Source: a virus. From it: a stretch of 21,722 bases of DNA. This document shows positions 8,346-14,830 of this stretch, piece by piece. Position 1 is the stretch's first letter. Every line of letters begins with the position of its first letter. Below the pieces are notes generated by a model. The model ran no database searches, was not told the DNA's origin, and worked only from the letters and a program-made list of their open reading frames with translations. Where the stretch lies: IMG/VR virus record IMGVR_UViG_3300021185_000097, positions 1 to 21,722 of that record. One strand, 5' to 3'. The translations under genes and the position numbers were made by a program.

Positions 8346-8686
8346 TTTTTTGCGTCATCCACCTGAGAGATATCGCCCATGAGTTCACCAGCCACGGAGG
8401 AGACCACGCCAACAGGTTGACGCATAAGGACTGGCTTGTCGGCTATGTCGAATGCCTTGTTGCCCTCAGCGTCTTTGGCAATCAAGATAACCATATCGAC
8501 GAGACCCTCGACGGTCATGCTGTTGAGGAAGTCAGGATGCTTGCGTTGAATTTTATTGAAGTCACCGCAGCTTAGTGGGGTGGCGAAAAGAACCAAAGGC
8601 CCGTTCTCGTCACCCCATTGTGCTACCTCGACACGCTTTGCGTCGAGTGTTGTTTTTGCGCTAATGCGCTCGCCTAGTGCAGACAT
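8339..8686 (-). CDS. Tail assembly chaperone, short form (gpG-like)
   Basis: This 115-aa protein (MSALGERISAKTTLDAKRVE) lies between the tail tube and tape measure genes, the position of lambda gpG. It is acidic and without membrane or signal features. The internal segment PLVLFATPLSCGDFNKIQRK and the MVILIAKDAEGNKAF part fit tail chaperones that survey tape measure length. The stop codon follows the A AAA AAG heptamer by one codon, so a minority of ribosomes should make a longer product ending in the T-like domain. A GGGGTGG tract 4 nt before the ATG is a usable ribosome-binding site. Family call rests on position, the frameshift and the T-like domain more than on residue identity. Confidence 0.8.
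   Translation of the reverse strand: MSALGERISAKTTLDAKRVEVAQWGDENGPLVLFATPLSCGDFNKIQRKHPDFLNSMTVEGLVDMVILIAKDAEGNKAFDIADKPVLMRQPVGVVSSVAGELMGDISQVDDAKKD
8345..8351 (-). other. Programmed -1 ribosomal frameshift site A AAA AAG
   Basis: The last codons of the short chaperone read GAC GCA AAA AAG GAC TAA, which gives A_AAA_AAG in the right phase, the same heptamer as in E. coli dnaX. An AGGTGG 7 nt upstream could act as the stimulatory Shine-Dalgarno-like element. The zero-frame stop follows one codon after the heptamer, and the -1 frame then stays open for 48 sense codons. Confidence 0.8.
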
Positions 8687-8710
8687 AGTGCCACCCCTTG
8701 TCTGTTAAAG

Positions 8711-9097
8711 TTAAACGGTTGTTTCGGTCAGTGCGCCTGTTCCTTGAACGGACAGAGCCATCTCAACCATGCCATCAAAAGATGCAGTAACTGAGCGGCC
8801 AGTAACAATGCCAGAACCAGTGTAGTAAGTGTCGCCAGCTTCAGCACCTTCTGGGTATACAGAGAAGGTGACAGATGTGCCAGCATCAACTGCGTTCTGT
8901 GCAGTGTCTGTTTCGTCGAAGAAGACCTCGAAGGATGCGCTGAAAGTTGTCAAGCCAGCAACGTATGTGCGAGCAGAGTCGCCCATAGTTGTGTTCTCGA
9001 TGGTCTCGCCAGAGCTTTCGATTGTGTAAGAGCGAATCTCGGATAAGGTATCGCTGCCGATTTTTACAGTGCCTTCACTGCCAGTATGAGTTGCCAT
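8711..9097 (-). CDS. Major tail tube protein (gpV-like)
   Basis: This 128-aa protein starts MATHTGSEGTVKIGSDTLSE and consists of beta strands throughout: SYTIESSGETIENTTMGD, TYVAGLTTFSASFEVFFD, VTFSVYPEGAEAGDTYYTG and VTGRSVTASFDGMVEMALSV. The ENTTMGD and TFSASFE..FD..D..Q elements are hallmarks of phage tail tube proteins (the lambda gpV / TP901-type fold). It polymerises as hexameric rings around the tape measure to form the tube. The short length means no Ig-like C-terminal decoration as in lambda gpV. A GAGG 8 nt before the ATG overlaps the end of the 55-aa gene upstream. Confidence is high. Confidence 0.88.
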   Translation of the reverse strand: MATHTGSEGTVKIGSDTLSEIRSYTIESSGETIENTTMGDSARTYVAGLTTFSASFEVFFDETDTAQNAVDAGTSVTFSVYPEGAEAGDTYYTGSGIVTGRSVTASFDGMVEMALSVQGTGALTETTV

Positions 9098-9100
9098 GAT

Positions 9101-9268
9101 TTATGCCTCGTTGGTTTGGGTTGCTTTAGGTTTTGGTGTTTTAGCCTTCACCTCGGCTTTTGGCTTGGCCTTATCAGTAGCCCAACCCTTCTTCAGAAGG
9201 TTCTCGACTTTGTCTTCCCAGACTTCAATTGCGTCAGAGCCTTTGTAAACTGTAACTCGCTTTGCCAT
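9101..9268 (-). CDS. Small basic tail-module protein, 55 aa, unknown function
   Basis: The ATG at 9268 (MAKRVTVYKGSDAIEVWEDK, with AGGA 8 nt upstream) begins 10 nt after the gpU-like gene ends; a longer in-frame ORF from 9505 would overlap that gene by more than 200 bases and is not credible. The first 30 residues form a compact domain ending VENLLKKGWAT, and the rest is a Lys/Pro/Ala tail (KAKPKAEVKAKTPKPKA). I recognise similar small proteins next to tail tube genes in other phages, but know no function. It stands just before the tube gene, so a role in tube assembly or as a minor virion part is possible but not shown. Confidence 0.7.
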   Translation of the reverse strand: MAKRVTVYKGSDAIEVWEDKVENLLKKGWATDKAKPKAEVKAKTPKPKATQTNEA

Positions 9269-9278
9269 AGTGTCAATC

Positions 9279-9722
9279 CTATACAGCAGTTTCGATATCG
9301 TTCTCGATTGTAGCATATAAAACTTCAACCGTAAAACTCCCAACACCGACAGGCTGGTCGCCCTCTCCTGCGTAAGTCGCTTCAAATCGAGTGAGCTTCG
9401 TGTCCTTCGCATTGCCGCCACGAGTAACGTCTGCGGCAAGGGCTTCGGCGACCTCAACAGCAATCGTGTCGAGCGTGTCGTCGATGTTCGATGTGCCTTT
9501 GACATATGCCTCGACAGTAACGTCGAGAGAGCGCATCTGTGTGCGAGGGGTTGTCATCGTGGTGTATTCGACATCTTCGCTGTTGGTGTAGATGCAGAGA
9601 CCCGAAACCTTGGCTTCAGCCAGTGGGTAGAAGCGCGTCTGATATACGCTCGAACCAGTCGTCGCCAGACCCGTCAAGGTCGTTGTGATGTTGTCTCTGA
9701 TTGTCTTACGGACGTGAGCCAT
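9279..9722 (-). CDS. Tail terminator / completion protein (gpU-like)
   Basis: This 147-aa protein (MAHVRKTIRDNITTTLTGLA) matches the general build of minor tail U proteins: an N-terminal helix R..IRD.....LTGL, the strand-forming GSSVYQTRFYPLAEAKVSGL, IYTNSEDVEYTTM, and a central helix DTLDTIAVEVAEALAAD. The ATG overlaps the stop of the FII-like gene as TAATG. In lambda, gpU hexamers cap the finished tube and provide the surface that binds the head. Note that in lambda gpZ lies between FII and U; here these two genes touch directly. Family moderately sure. Confidence 0.75.
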   Translation of the reverse strand: MAHVRKTIRDNITTTLTGLATTGSSVYQTRFYPLAEAKVSGLCIYTNSEDVEYTTMTTPRTQMRSLDVTVEAYVKGTSNIDDTLDTIAVEVAEALAADVTRGGNAKDTKLTRFEATYAGEGDQPVGVGSFTVEVLYATIENDIETAV

Positions 9723-10033
9723 TACTGTTTCTCCAGAACCAGCGTAGTGACGCCAGTGCCATCAGGTTGGACAACAGTAACCCGATAGCTGACGCCAGAA
9801 ATTACCATAGTGTCACCCTCAGCAGCAGATGACACAGAGGCTGTGGCACACTGGAATCGGGGCTGATTTATCGCGAATGCAACACTGCCGCCACTGTCAA
9901 GCTCAAGGTATTCTTGGTCGTAAATGCCGAGAACATTCGTGCTTGAGCCACCCTGCGGAGTATAGGACGCAGTAACCGCAAAGTCGTCAGCCTCAAAAAA
10001 GACTGCAAGTTCGGTTGCGGTTTCAACTGCCAT
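9722..10033 (-). CDS. Head-tail joining protein (gpFII-like)
   Basis: This 103-aa protein begins MAVETATELAVFFEADDFAV and ends VVQPDGTGVTTLVLEKQ. The pattern FF..DDFA..A.Y...GG, LGIYDQEY and the terminal DGTG.T.L.LE are characteristic of the phage head-tail joining family (PF05354, lambda gpFII). It binds the portal-connector end of the filled head and makes the attachment surface for the tail. Its ATG overlaps the stop of the upstream 70-aa gene (TAATG), and its own stop overlaps the U-like gene. Confidence is good. Confidence 0.82.
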   Translation of the reverse strand: MAVETATELAVFFEADDFAVTASYTPQGGSSTNVLGIYDQEYLELDSGGSVAFAINQPRFQCATASVSSAAEGDTMVISGVSYRVTVVQPDGTGVTTLVLEKQ

Positions 10034-10245
10034 TAGTCGGCCTCTGGGGTGTCGAAGTCTGTTACGGCTCGGTTAGCAACCTTCTTGGGTGCTTTTACTT
10101 TCTTAGGCTGCGGAGCAGATGTTGCCTCTACGCGACCCATTGCGACAAGCGAACTGCTTTCGTTCGTGTCGTTAATCTCTACCACGTCTCCAGCTTTGGC
10201 TTTGATGCCGCTTACGACTGTGTTCTTCAATACTAAATAAAACAT
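10033..10245 (-). CDS. Small protein at the gpFI position, 70 aa, unknown function
   Basis: MFYLVLKNTVVSGIKAKAGD starts 28 nt past the capsid terminator stem with an AGGTGG ribosome-binding site 4 nt upstream. Residues 1-40 look like a small beta domain (KAKAGDVVEIND...SLVAMGRVEA) of a type common near phage head genes; the end is a Lys/Pro/Ala tail (PQPKKVKAPKKVANRAV). Lambda gpFI, a packaging accessory protein, occupies this slot between capsid and FII, but I see no sequence likeness that would prove homology. As the first gene after the terminator it would be transcribed by read-through or by an unseen promoter. Confidence 0.65.
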   Translation of the reverse strand: MFYLVLKNTVVSGIKAKAGDVVEINDTNESSSLVAMGRVEATSAPQPKKVKAPKKVANRAVTDFDTPEAD

Positions 10246-10261
10246 ATTTCCACCTGTGTCT

Positions 10262-10298
10262 AAAAAGAAGGTAGGAGAGAGGCCGAAGCCCCTCTCCC
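10262..10298 (-). terminator. Rho-independent terminator after the capsid gene
   Basis: Read on the minus strand, GGAGAGGGGC-TTCG-GCCTCTCTCC forms a 10-bp stem (one G-U pair) with a UUCG tetraloop (10274-10297), followed by TACCTTC and T5. It lies 20 nt beyond the capsid stop. The T tract begins a few bases after the stem, so termination may be partial, which would lower expression of the connector and tail genes relative to capsid. Confidence 0.85.
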
Positions 10299-10316
10299 GT
10301 TTCTTATAGTTAGTGC

Positions 10317-11546
10317 TTACGCACCGTCATTATTTACCGCAAAACTAACCGCATTTCGAACCGAAACGTCGACGGTTTGCAAGGCTGTCACGTTGACAGT
10401 TCCGCTTGTGCTGTTGCTGTATGGGTCAACAACGATGTCTAATCCACCATAAAGACCAACGAGGCAATCTTGGAAATTTCCAAAGAACAAATCGCCAGCA
10501 GTGACTTGGTTCGAAACAATGGCGTTATAACCATTGATTTGACCGTCTGGGCCAACTACGAACTGACCCGAGCCAGCGTCTTTCAGTGCTGTTTTCAGCG
10601 CACCATACATGGAGGCTGGCAGGATGTAAGCCAAGCTGCCCAACAGAGCGTTGTCTTCAGCAACGGCAGTTTCCATTGCAACAACTTCTGCGAAGGTTGG
10701 GTTAGCAGCAGCGAACGAAGTCGGGGCATTGATGCCCGAAGTGTTCTTGATGCCTGTAGGCTGACCCGACGAACCAGAACCTTGAAGCGCACCGTTGTCG
10801 ATTGCCAAGGCGATGCCTTGAGCAAGGTCGTTACGGATGAGGTTCTCGATGTCCAAAGAAGACTGTTGCATCATAAGGCGCGTAATTTGCGTATGTGCGC
10901 CAACCACGCGGGGAGTCATCGTAACTTGACCAAAGGTAGGCTCGCTCTCAGCAGAGGCAGCACCTTCAGTTGCAATCCAACCAGCAGACGAAGCAGCCGA
11001 TTTCTTAGGAATGGCAACAGAACCTTGCAGACCGTTAAGAACAGTTGCACCAGCAGCCATTACGCTCGAAGCGTTGCGAAGCACGTCGATGAAGTCGCCG
11101 CCACGGAAGTCTTCCGCAATCAGGGCTGCATCATCAGATGTGTTTACATCGCGTGTCCACGAACGAAGAACTTCGGTAGGAAGCATTACGCCACGGGCGT
11201 TACGGCCAGTTGCGCGTTGTGCGGCTTCGGAAACTTCCATTTCGAAGCGAGCATCTTCTTGGGCTTGACGGTCGGATGGGTTAGCCATTGCACGGATAGC
11301 GCGCATTACGCTGAACTCACGAACTTCTGTTTTGGTCAGACCAACTTCAGCAGTTTCGAGAGGCTTGTCGCCGATAACTTCGAGCAGTTCACCACGGAAC
11401 TGGTCAAGAGTTTTATCTTCGGCAACAGCTTTAGCAGCCATGTCGCTACGTTCGTGCTTTGCGCCCAATTCAATAATTGTGGCGACTTCTTTGTTACGCG
11501 AAGAACGTGCTTCTTCGGCAACAACATTGATATCGATGTCAGACAT
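10317..11546 (-). CDS. Probable internally initiated major capsid protein, 409 aa
   Basis: This is the capsid part of the polyprotein read from its internal ATG at 11546 (MSDIDINVVAEEARSSRNKE). AAGGAG stands exactly 6 nt before the ATG, the best-spaced ribosome-binding site in the gene, and the product length is normal for an HK97-type capsid protein. Separate initiation would supply the hundreds of capsid copies a head needs without equal amounts of protease. The mature protein would begin after the delta region, perhaps near GRNARGVMLPTE. Whether the long form, the short form or both are made cannot be read from sequence alone. Confidence 0.65.
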   Translation of the reverse strand: MSDIDINVVAEEARSSRNKEVATIIELGAKHERSDMAAKAVAEDKTLDQFRGELLEVIGDKPLETAEVGLTKTEVREFSVMRAIRAMANPSDRQAQEDARFEMEVSEAAQRATGRNARGVMLPTEVLRSWTRDVNTSDDAALIAEDFRGGDFIDVLRNASSVMAAGATVLNGLQGSVAIPKKSAASSAGWIATEGAASAESEPTFGQVTMTPRVVGAHTQITRLMMQQSSLDIENLIRNDLAQGIALAIDNGALQGSGSSGQPTGIKNTSGINAPTSFAAANPTFAEVVAMETAVAEDNALLGSLAYILPASMYGALKTALKDAGSGQFVVGPDGQINGYNAIVSNQVTAGDLFFGNFQDCLVGLYGGLDIVVDPYSNSTSGTVNVTALQTVDVSVRNAVSFAVNNDGA

Positions 11547-12632
11547 TTGTGTCTCCTTAGTTTCGATAATTTCAGTTTTAGGTTTGATTGAGGTGTCCTT
11601 AGCCCGACCAACGCCTACAGTTTCATCCGCAGGAATTGAGACCAAAGATACCTCGTGGATTTTCCAAGAGTTGACGCGGTAGCTATCCTCGCCTTCCCTC
11701 TGCATTTTGCTGACTTGGTAGCCAACACTGATGTTGGAACGGATGCCATCCGTTACGTCATCAAACACCTCTTTAGCCATTCCGTTCTTACCAAACCGAA
11801 CTGTTGCTCGCAACACGCGAGACGAACTATCGAGAGTAACATCCTCTACCACGCCTATTTGGGAGCGAGGGTCGTGGTCGAGTAAGAGCGGCATACGCCC
11901 AGACTTCGCAAACGACAAATCAACACTCTTTTCGGTGTGGTCGAGAATTTCTTTGCCGAAGCTGCGCTCTACAGGTGCTTCACTGGAGACTGCAATCTTT
12001 ACTCGGCGTGTTTCAGCATCAATCGCACCAGACATCATGTCAGTGGCGCGGCGATGGATTTCGGTTGTGAGGAAGCGTTCTTCGTCGGTTTCGTCCGAGG
12101 CTTCAACCACGGCTTCTTCGACTACTTCTTCTGCTTCGGCTTCTTCTGCCTCAGCTTCGTGCTTCTCAAAAGTGACGGTAACTGTTTCGTCAGTTTCCTC
12201 AACAGCAACAACATGACGTTCCTCTGTCTCATTCACTTCGACTTCAACTTCGGGTGTTTCTTCACTCATGTCTAAATCCTTTTCCAGAGTTTCATCAATG
12301 TTACGCTCTTTGTCTTCTTTTTTCAATAGGTCGGTAATACCCTTCGACCATGTGAAGCCTGCGCTTCCACCCCACAAATCCCATGCAATTCTCCAAGCCG
12401 TAGGCCCACCATCAGTCTCTTTGGCATCGTAGTGCTTCGCCTTGTTGGTGGCGTGTCGGCTGAAGTAGCTGTGCATCCGCTTGACGGTGTCTTCTGACAA
12501 ACGCTTACCGCTAGAGATGTCACGCGCACGCGCAACGCCAACGGCTGTTCCGCCGCGACCATATTCGCGCCGCCACTCTAGGCCACGCTTGGCAGCAGTG
12601 ACCATTCCTTTGGTTGGGAGATAACTAGCCAT
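10317..12632 (-). CDS. N-terminal domain + prohead protease (S78) + HK97-fold major capsid polyprotein
   Basis: One uninterrupted frame from ATG 12632 gives 771 aa (a GTG at 12641 would add three). Domains: residues 1-100, a phage accessory domain (YGRGGTAVGVARARDISSGK, LSEDTVKRMHSYFSRH, AWRIAWDLWGGSAG); about 122-187, a Glu-rich linker; about 190-345, an S78 protease with likely catalytic His in LLLDHDP (253), Ser in NISVGYQ (302) and Glu in KIHEVSLVSIPAD (327); about 363-771, a capsid protein with a charged helical delta-like region (to about 465) and an HK97-type shell domain (IATEGAASAESEPTFGQVTM, DNGALQGSGSSGQPTGI, GYNAIVSN). Usually these are separate genes; here no stops divide them, but good Shine-Dalgarno sites precede Met122 and Met363. 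No separate scaffold gene is visible, so the delta region or acidic linker may scaffold. Domain calls confident. Confidence 0.9.
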   Translation of the reverse strand: MASYLPTKGMVTAAKRGLEWRREYGRGGTAVGVARARDISSGKRLSEDTVKRMHSYFSRHATNKAKHYDAKETDGGPTAWRIAWDLWGGSAGFTWSKGITDLLKKEDKERNIDETLEKDLDMSEETPEVEVEVNETEERHVVAVEETDETVTVTFEKHEAEAEEAEAEEVVEEAVVEASDETDEERFLTTEIHRRATDMMSGAIDAETRRVKIAVSSEAPVERSFGKEILDHTEKSVDLSFAKSGRMPLLLDHDPRSQIGVVEDVTLDSSSRVLRATVRFGKNGMAKEVFDDVTDGIRSNISVGYQVSKMQREGEDSYRVNSWKIHEVSLVSIPADETVGVGRAKDTSIKPKTEIIETKETQMSDIDINVVAEEARSSRNKEVATIIELGAKHERSDMAAKAVAEDKTLDQFRGELLEVIGDKPLETAEVGLTKTEVREFSVMRAIRAMANPSDRQAQEDARFEMEVSEAAQRATGRNARGVMLPTEVLRSWTRDVNTSDDAALIAEDFRGGDFIDVLRNASSVMAAGATVLNGLQGSVAIPKKSAASSAGWIATEGAASAESEPTFGQVTMTPRVVGAHTQITRLMMQQSSLDIENLIRNDLAQGIALAIDNGALQGSGSSGQPTGIKNTSGINAPTSFAAANPTFAEVVAMETAVAEDNALLGSLAYILPASMYGALKTALKDAGSGQFVVGPDGQINGYNAIVSNQVTAGDLFFGNFQDCLVGLYGGLDIVVDPYSNSTSGTVNVTALQTVDVSVRNAVSFAVNNDGA
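11553..11558 (-). promoter_or_regulatory. Internal Shine-Dalgarno AAGGAG for the capsid start
   Basis: AAGGAG with a 6-nt spacer before ATG 11546, inside the coding sequence of the protease-capsid gene at the junction of the two domains. Confidence 0.7.
12277..12281 (-). promoter_or_regulatory. Internal Shine-Dalgarno AAGGA before Met122
   Basis: AAGGA with a 7-nt spacer before ATG 12269 (MSEETPEVEVEV), at the junction of the N-terminal domain and the acidic linker/protease. It would allow a form lacking the first domain. Confidence 0.5.
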
Positions 12633-14124
12633 CGTCTTCACCTGTTTCTACATCTGGTGTAGCTGGTGACTTGTTGCCGAATGGCTCGAACGCCATAGAC
12701 AGACCGAAGCGTTCGGCCATCTCTTTGTCGCTCTGGATTTGCGAGAACAGGTCTTCGACATCGCGCCCGTAATTGGCGGCGACATCGCTCATGCTCAACA
12801 GGCCATTGTTGATAGCGGTGACGGACGCAGCAATCTCACGCTGAGGGTCAACCCAAGCAAAGCCACGGCCACGGAAGATAGCGTTCAGAGAGAACTTGTT
12901 GAACTTTTCTGAGGTCGCTGGGATGTTCATCGAGCCAAAGTCGAGCGCACTATCTAGCCAAGCTGTGAACACTGGTTCGCAAAAATGCTCGATGATAAAC
13001 GACTGGAGCATCTTGTAGTTATCGCGCTCCTCGATGGTTCCTTGACGGATAGACGAGTAAGACACACCAGTCAGGTCGTTTGCCAAGCTGGTGTAAGATA
13101 CGTTCAAGCCAGACGCTATACCGCGAAGAACTGCCTTCTCGAAACTGTCGAAAGCAGTCGTCGGATGTGTAGGGTCAATCATCTTGAAGTCGTGGCCTTC
13201 AGGCAACTGATAGACGCTGGCAGGCTCCATGTCGATAATCGGGACTTCGTCAACTTCATCGTCGCCAACAAACTCGTCGCCAGACGGTGTTGTGATGATG
13301 CCGAACTTGGCTGCTGCTGCGCGTGCCGCCACCAACTCAGCTTCGCGGTATCCGCCAAGCATCTTGAGTGAGGCGATTACTGGAGCCATGAACGGTTCGC
13401 CACGGGTCTGATACTGACGCTGCTGCATAAAGACGTGTATCATCTCAGATGCGTCAACGCGAGACAGCTTTGCAGAGTTTTGCGCCGTGGAAATCGCCAT
13501 GTCGTTTGGATGGCGTGTCTTGACGTAGTAGGCGACAGGTCGGTGATACTGGTCGAGTTCGACGCCCATACGGATTTCGTTGCCGTTCTGTGCGCGACCA
13601 TTCTTCTCGGTGTCAACCATTTCAGGCTCTAGGAACTGGATAGAGAATCCGTCTTTGTAGCGGCTGCTGCGGACTTTCTTTGCAAACACTTCTCCGTCAC
13701 GGGCTAGTGCCTCAGCAACATAGCGTTGGCAATCAAGCCAAGACATGCGGCCAGAAACCTCTGGGCCTCCGAGCTTGCACCAACGGGCGAAGCTGTCTTC
13801 CACAATCTTGTTGCCTTTGGCGTCAAGAGAGTTGTCGATGTTACGAGCGCGGACTTGAAGGGTGAAGCCCTTTTCTCCAACCACGTTTGTCTTGACCATG
13901 TTCAGGAACCGCTTGGCATACTCGTTGTTACGAGCCAAGTCGCGGCTGCGGTTGCGAAGAACCGTGAGCGAGTTGTTTAGCTCTGCATCAGCAGATGTGT
14001 TGCTGGCTAAAAAGTCAGCGAACAAACGACCCTGATTTGCTCCAGAATAGCTGCGTCTGCCGCTTGGCATTTTACGCCGCTTAGGAGCCGCCTCATTGCG
14101 ACGAAGAAAGTCAAAGAGTGCCAT
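12625..14124 (-). CDS. Portal protein (lambda gpB family)
   Basis: This 499-aa protein (MALFDFLRRNEAAPKRRKMP) is of the lambda-type portal family (PF05136). Typical elements are LRNRSRDLARNNEYAKRFLN (about 56-75), the ..NVVGEKGFTLQ segment, FARWCKLGGPEVSGRMSWLD, DGEVFAKKV, FLEPEMVD, IHVFMQQRQYQTRGEPFMAP and ASGLNVSYTSLANDLTGVSY. Length is near lambda gpB (533). Twelve copies form the ring at one capsid vertex through which TerL pumps DNA. A GAGG lies 6 nt before the ATG, and the gene starts immediately after the gpW-like gene stop. Its 3' end overlaps the protease-capsid gene by 8 nt (17 nt if that gene starts at GTG). Confidence is high. Confidence 0.93.
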   Translation of the reverse strand: MALFDFLRRNEAAPKRRKMPSGRRSYSGANQGRLFADFLASNTSADAELNNSLTVLRNRSRDLARNNEYAKRFLNMVKTNVVGEKGFTLQVRARNIDNSLDAKGNKIVEDSFARWCKLGGPEVSGRMSWLDCQRYVAEALARDGEVFAKKVRSSRYKDGFSIQFLEPEMVDTEKNGRAQNGNEIRMGVELDQYHRPVAYYVKTRHPNDMAISTAQNSAKLSRVDASEMIHVFMQQRQYQTRGEPFMAPVIASLKMLGGYREAELVAARAAAAKFGIITTPSGDEFVGDDEVDEVPIIDMEPASVYQLPEGHDFKMIDPTHPTTAFDSFEKAVLRGIASGLNVSYTSLANDLTGVSYSSIRQGTIEERDNYKMLQSFIIEHFCEPVFTAWLDSALDFGSMNIPATSEKFNKFSLNAIFRGRGFAWVDPQREIAASVTAINNGLLSMSDVAANYGRDVEDLFSQIQSDKEMAERFGLSMAFEPFGNKSPATPDVETGEDDG

Positions 14125-14706
14125 TTAGAACCTCATCAGAATAGTGGATTTAGACTTTCGCCCGTGCTTGATTGCTTCTTCTCGCTTATGCAGCGCGACT
14201 TCTTTTTTGTAAAAGGCTCGCCAGTCAACCAGTTCGCTTGGCGAATACTTGCTGAGAGAGCGGCCAGCAATCGAGTAACTCGACACATCGCTGTCGGCCT
14301 TGCCTTCAAGAATGCTTTCAATCTTGCCTAGCATAATCTCAGCGTGACCGCGTGGGTCGAGATTGTTGTCGTAGTCGCTTTTGACATCGAACTCGCCACG
14401 GTCTACGACCAGCCGATTGCTGTCGCTGTTGCGGACAACTTCCAACTGGTAGTGGTAGTGGCCAACATCATGGCTGTCTGTAACGCTGCTCGCTTGAGTG
14501 AACAGATAGTCGTCGCCACTTGCTGTAGCGGTGACAGTTATCTCACTGGAGTTACCAGTAGCAATCCGAGCCACAAAGTTCATGGTGTAAAGATTGTTCG
14601 GATAGTCAGAGGATAATGTGCTGACCTTGAACTGGAAGAAATCGCCTACGATTAGTTCTTCGGGAACGCCCTCTGGGGCATTTGCTGCATCAAATAAATT
14701 ACCCAC
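14125..14706 (-). CDS. gpW-like head completion protein with an N-terminal beta domain
   Basis: The GTG start at 14706 (MGNLFDAANAPEGVPEELIV) has AAGGAG 6 nt upstream and overlaps the end of the 43-aa gene by 8 nt. Residues 1-115 form a beta-sandwich-like domain (DFFQFKVSTLSSDYPNNLYT ... YHYQLEVVRNSDSNRLVVDR). The C-terminal 75 residues (AEIMLGKIESILEGKADSDV, then SSYSIAGRSLSKYSPSELVD, then WRAFYKKEVA) resemble the helical IAGRS...S..EL...R..Y..E pattern of gpW-type completion proteins. Its place between TerL and portal equals lambda gpW (68 aa), which plugs the connector. Here the protein is nearly three times longer. Family moderately sure. Confidence 0.6.
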   Translation of the reverse strand: MGNLFDAANAPEGVPEELIVGDFFQFKVSTLSSDYPNNLYTMNFVARIATGNSSEITVTATASGDDYLFTQASSVTDSHDVGHYHYQLEVVRNSDSNRLVVDRGEFDVKSDYDNNLDPRGHAEIMLGKIESILEGKADSDVSSYSIAGRSLSKYSPSELVDWRAFYKKEVALHKREEAIKHGRKSKSTILMRF

Positions 14707-14830
14707 GACACGCTCCTTGCGTAAAGAAGTTCTGTTTCTTGTCTCTTGCCTTAACGATTTTAGCGTGTCGGCCTTTTCTGCGTATCTTGTTTTTGATACG
14801 AGGCCCGTCGAGTTTTGACTTCATAGCCAT
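14699..14830 (-). CDS. 43-aa basic miniprotein between TerL and gpW-like
   Basis: The ATG at 14830 overlaps the TerL stop as TAATG, and the frame runs to a TAA at 14699 that overlaps the next gene by 8 nt. The product (MAMKSKLDGPRIKNKIRRKG, then RHAKIVKARDKKQNFFTQGA and CRG) is rich in Lys/Arg. The pattern RKGRHAK...K..K.......G recalls tiny RKG.HAK...KN....GQGR proteins that I know between terminase and portal genes of other phages. Its function is unknown; the charge suggests contact with DNA or the terminase. A second in-frame ATG two codons downstream is also possible. The stop-start overlaps at both ends and the charge bias speak for a real gene. Confidence 0.65.
   Translation of the reverse strand: MAMKSKLDGPRIKNKIRRKGRHAKIVKARDKKQNFFTQGACRG

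Noticed and set aside
9269-9505. Longer start for the 55-aa gene (MSKAHRTSTTRSTRLLLRSP...)
   Set aside because: It would overlap the gpU-like gene by over 200 bases in another frame and has an Arg/Ser/Thr-rich shadow composition, while ATG 9268 has its own ribosome-binding site.
10470-11591. A 373-codon plus-strand ORF opposite the capsid coding region
   Set aside because: It is antisense to a clear HK97 capsid gene, has a Cys- and Phe-rich composition without domains, no ribosome-binding site and no neighbours on its strand. It is a mirror of codon bias in the real gene.
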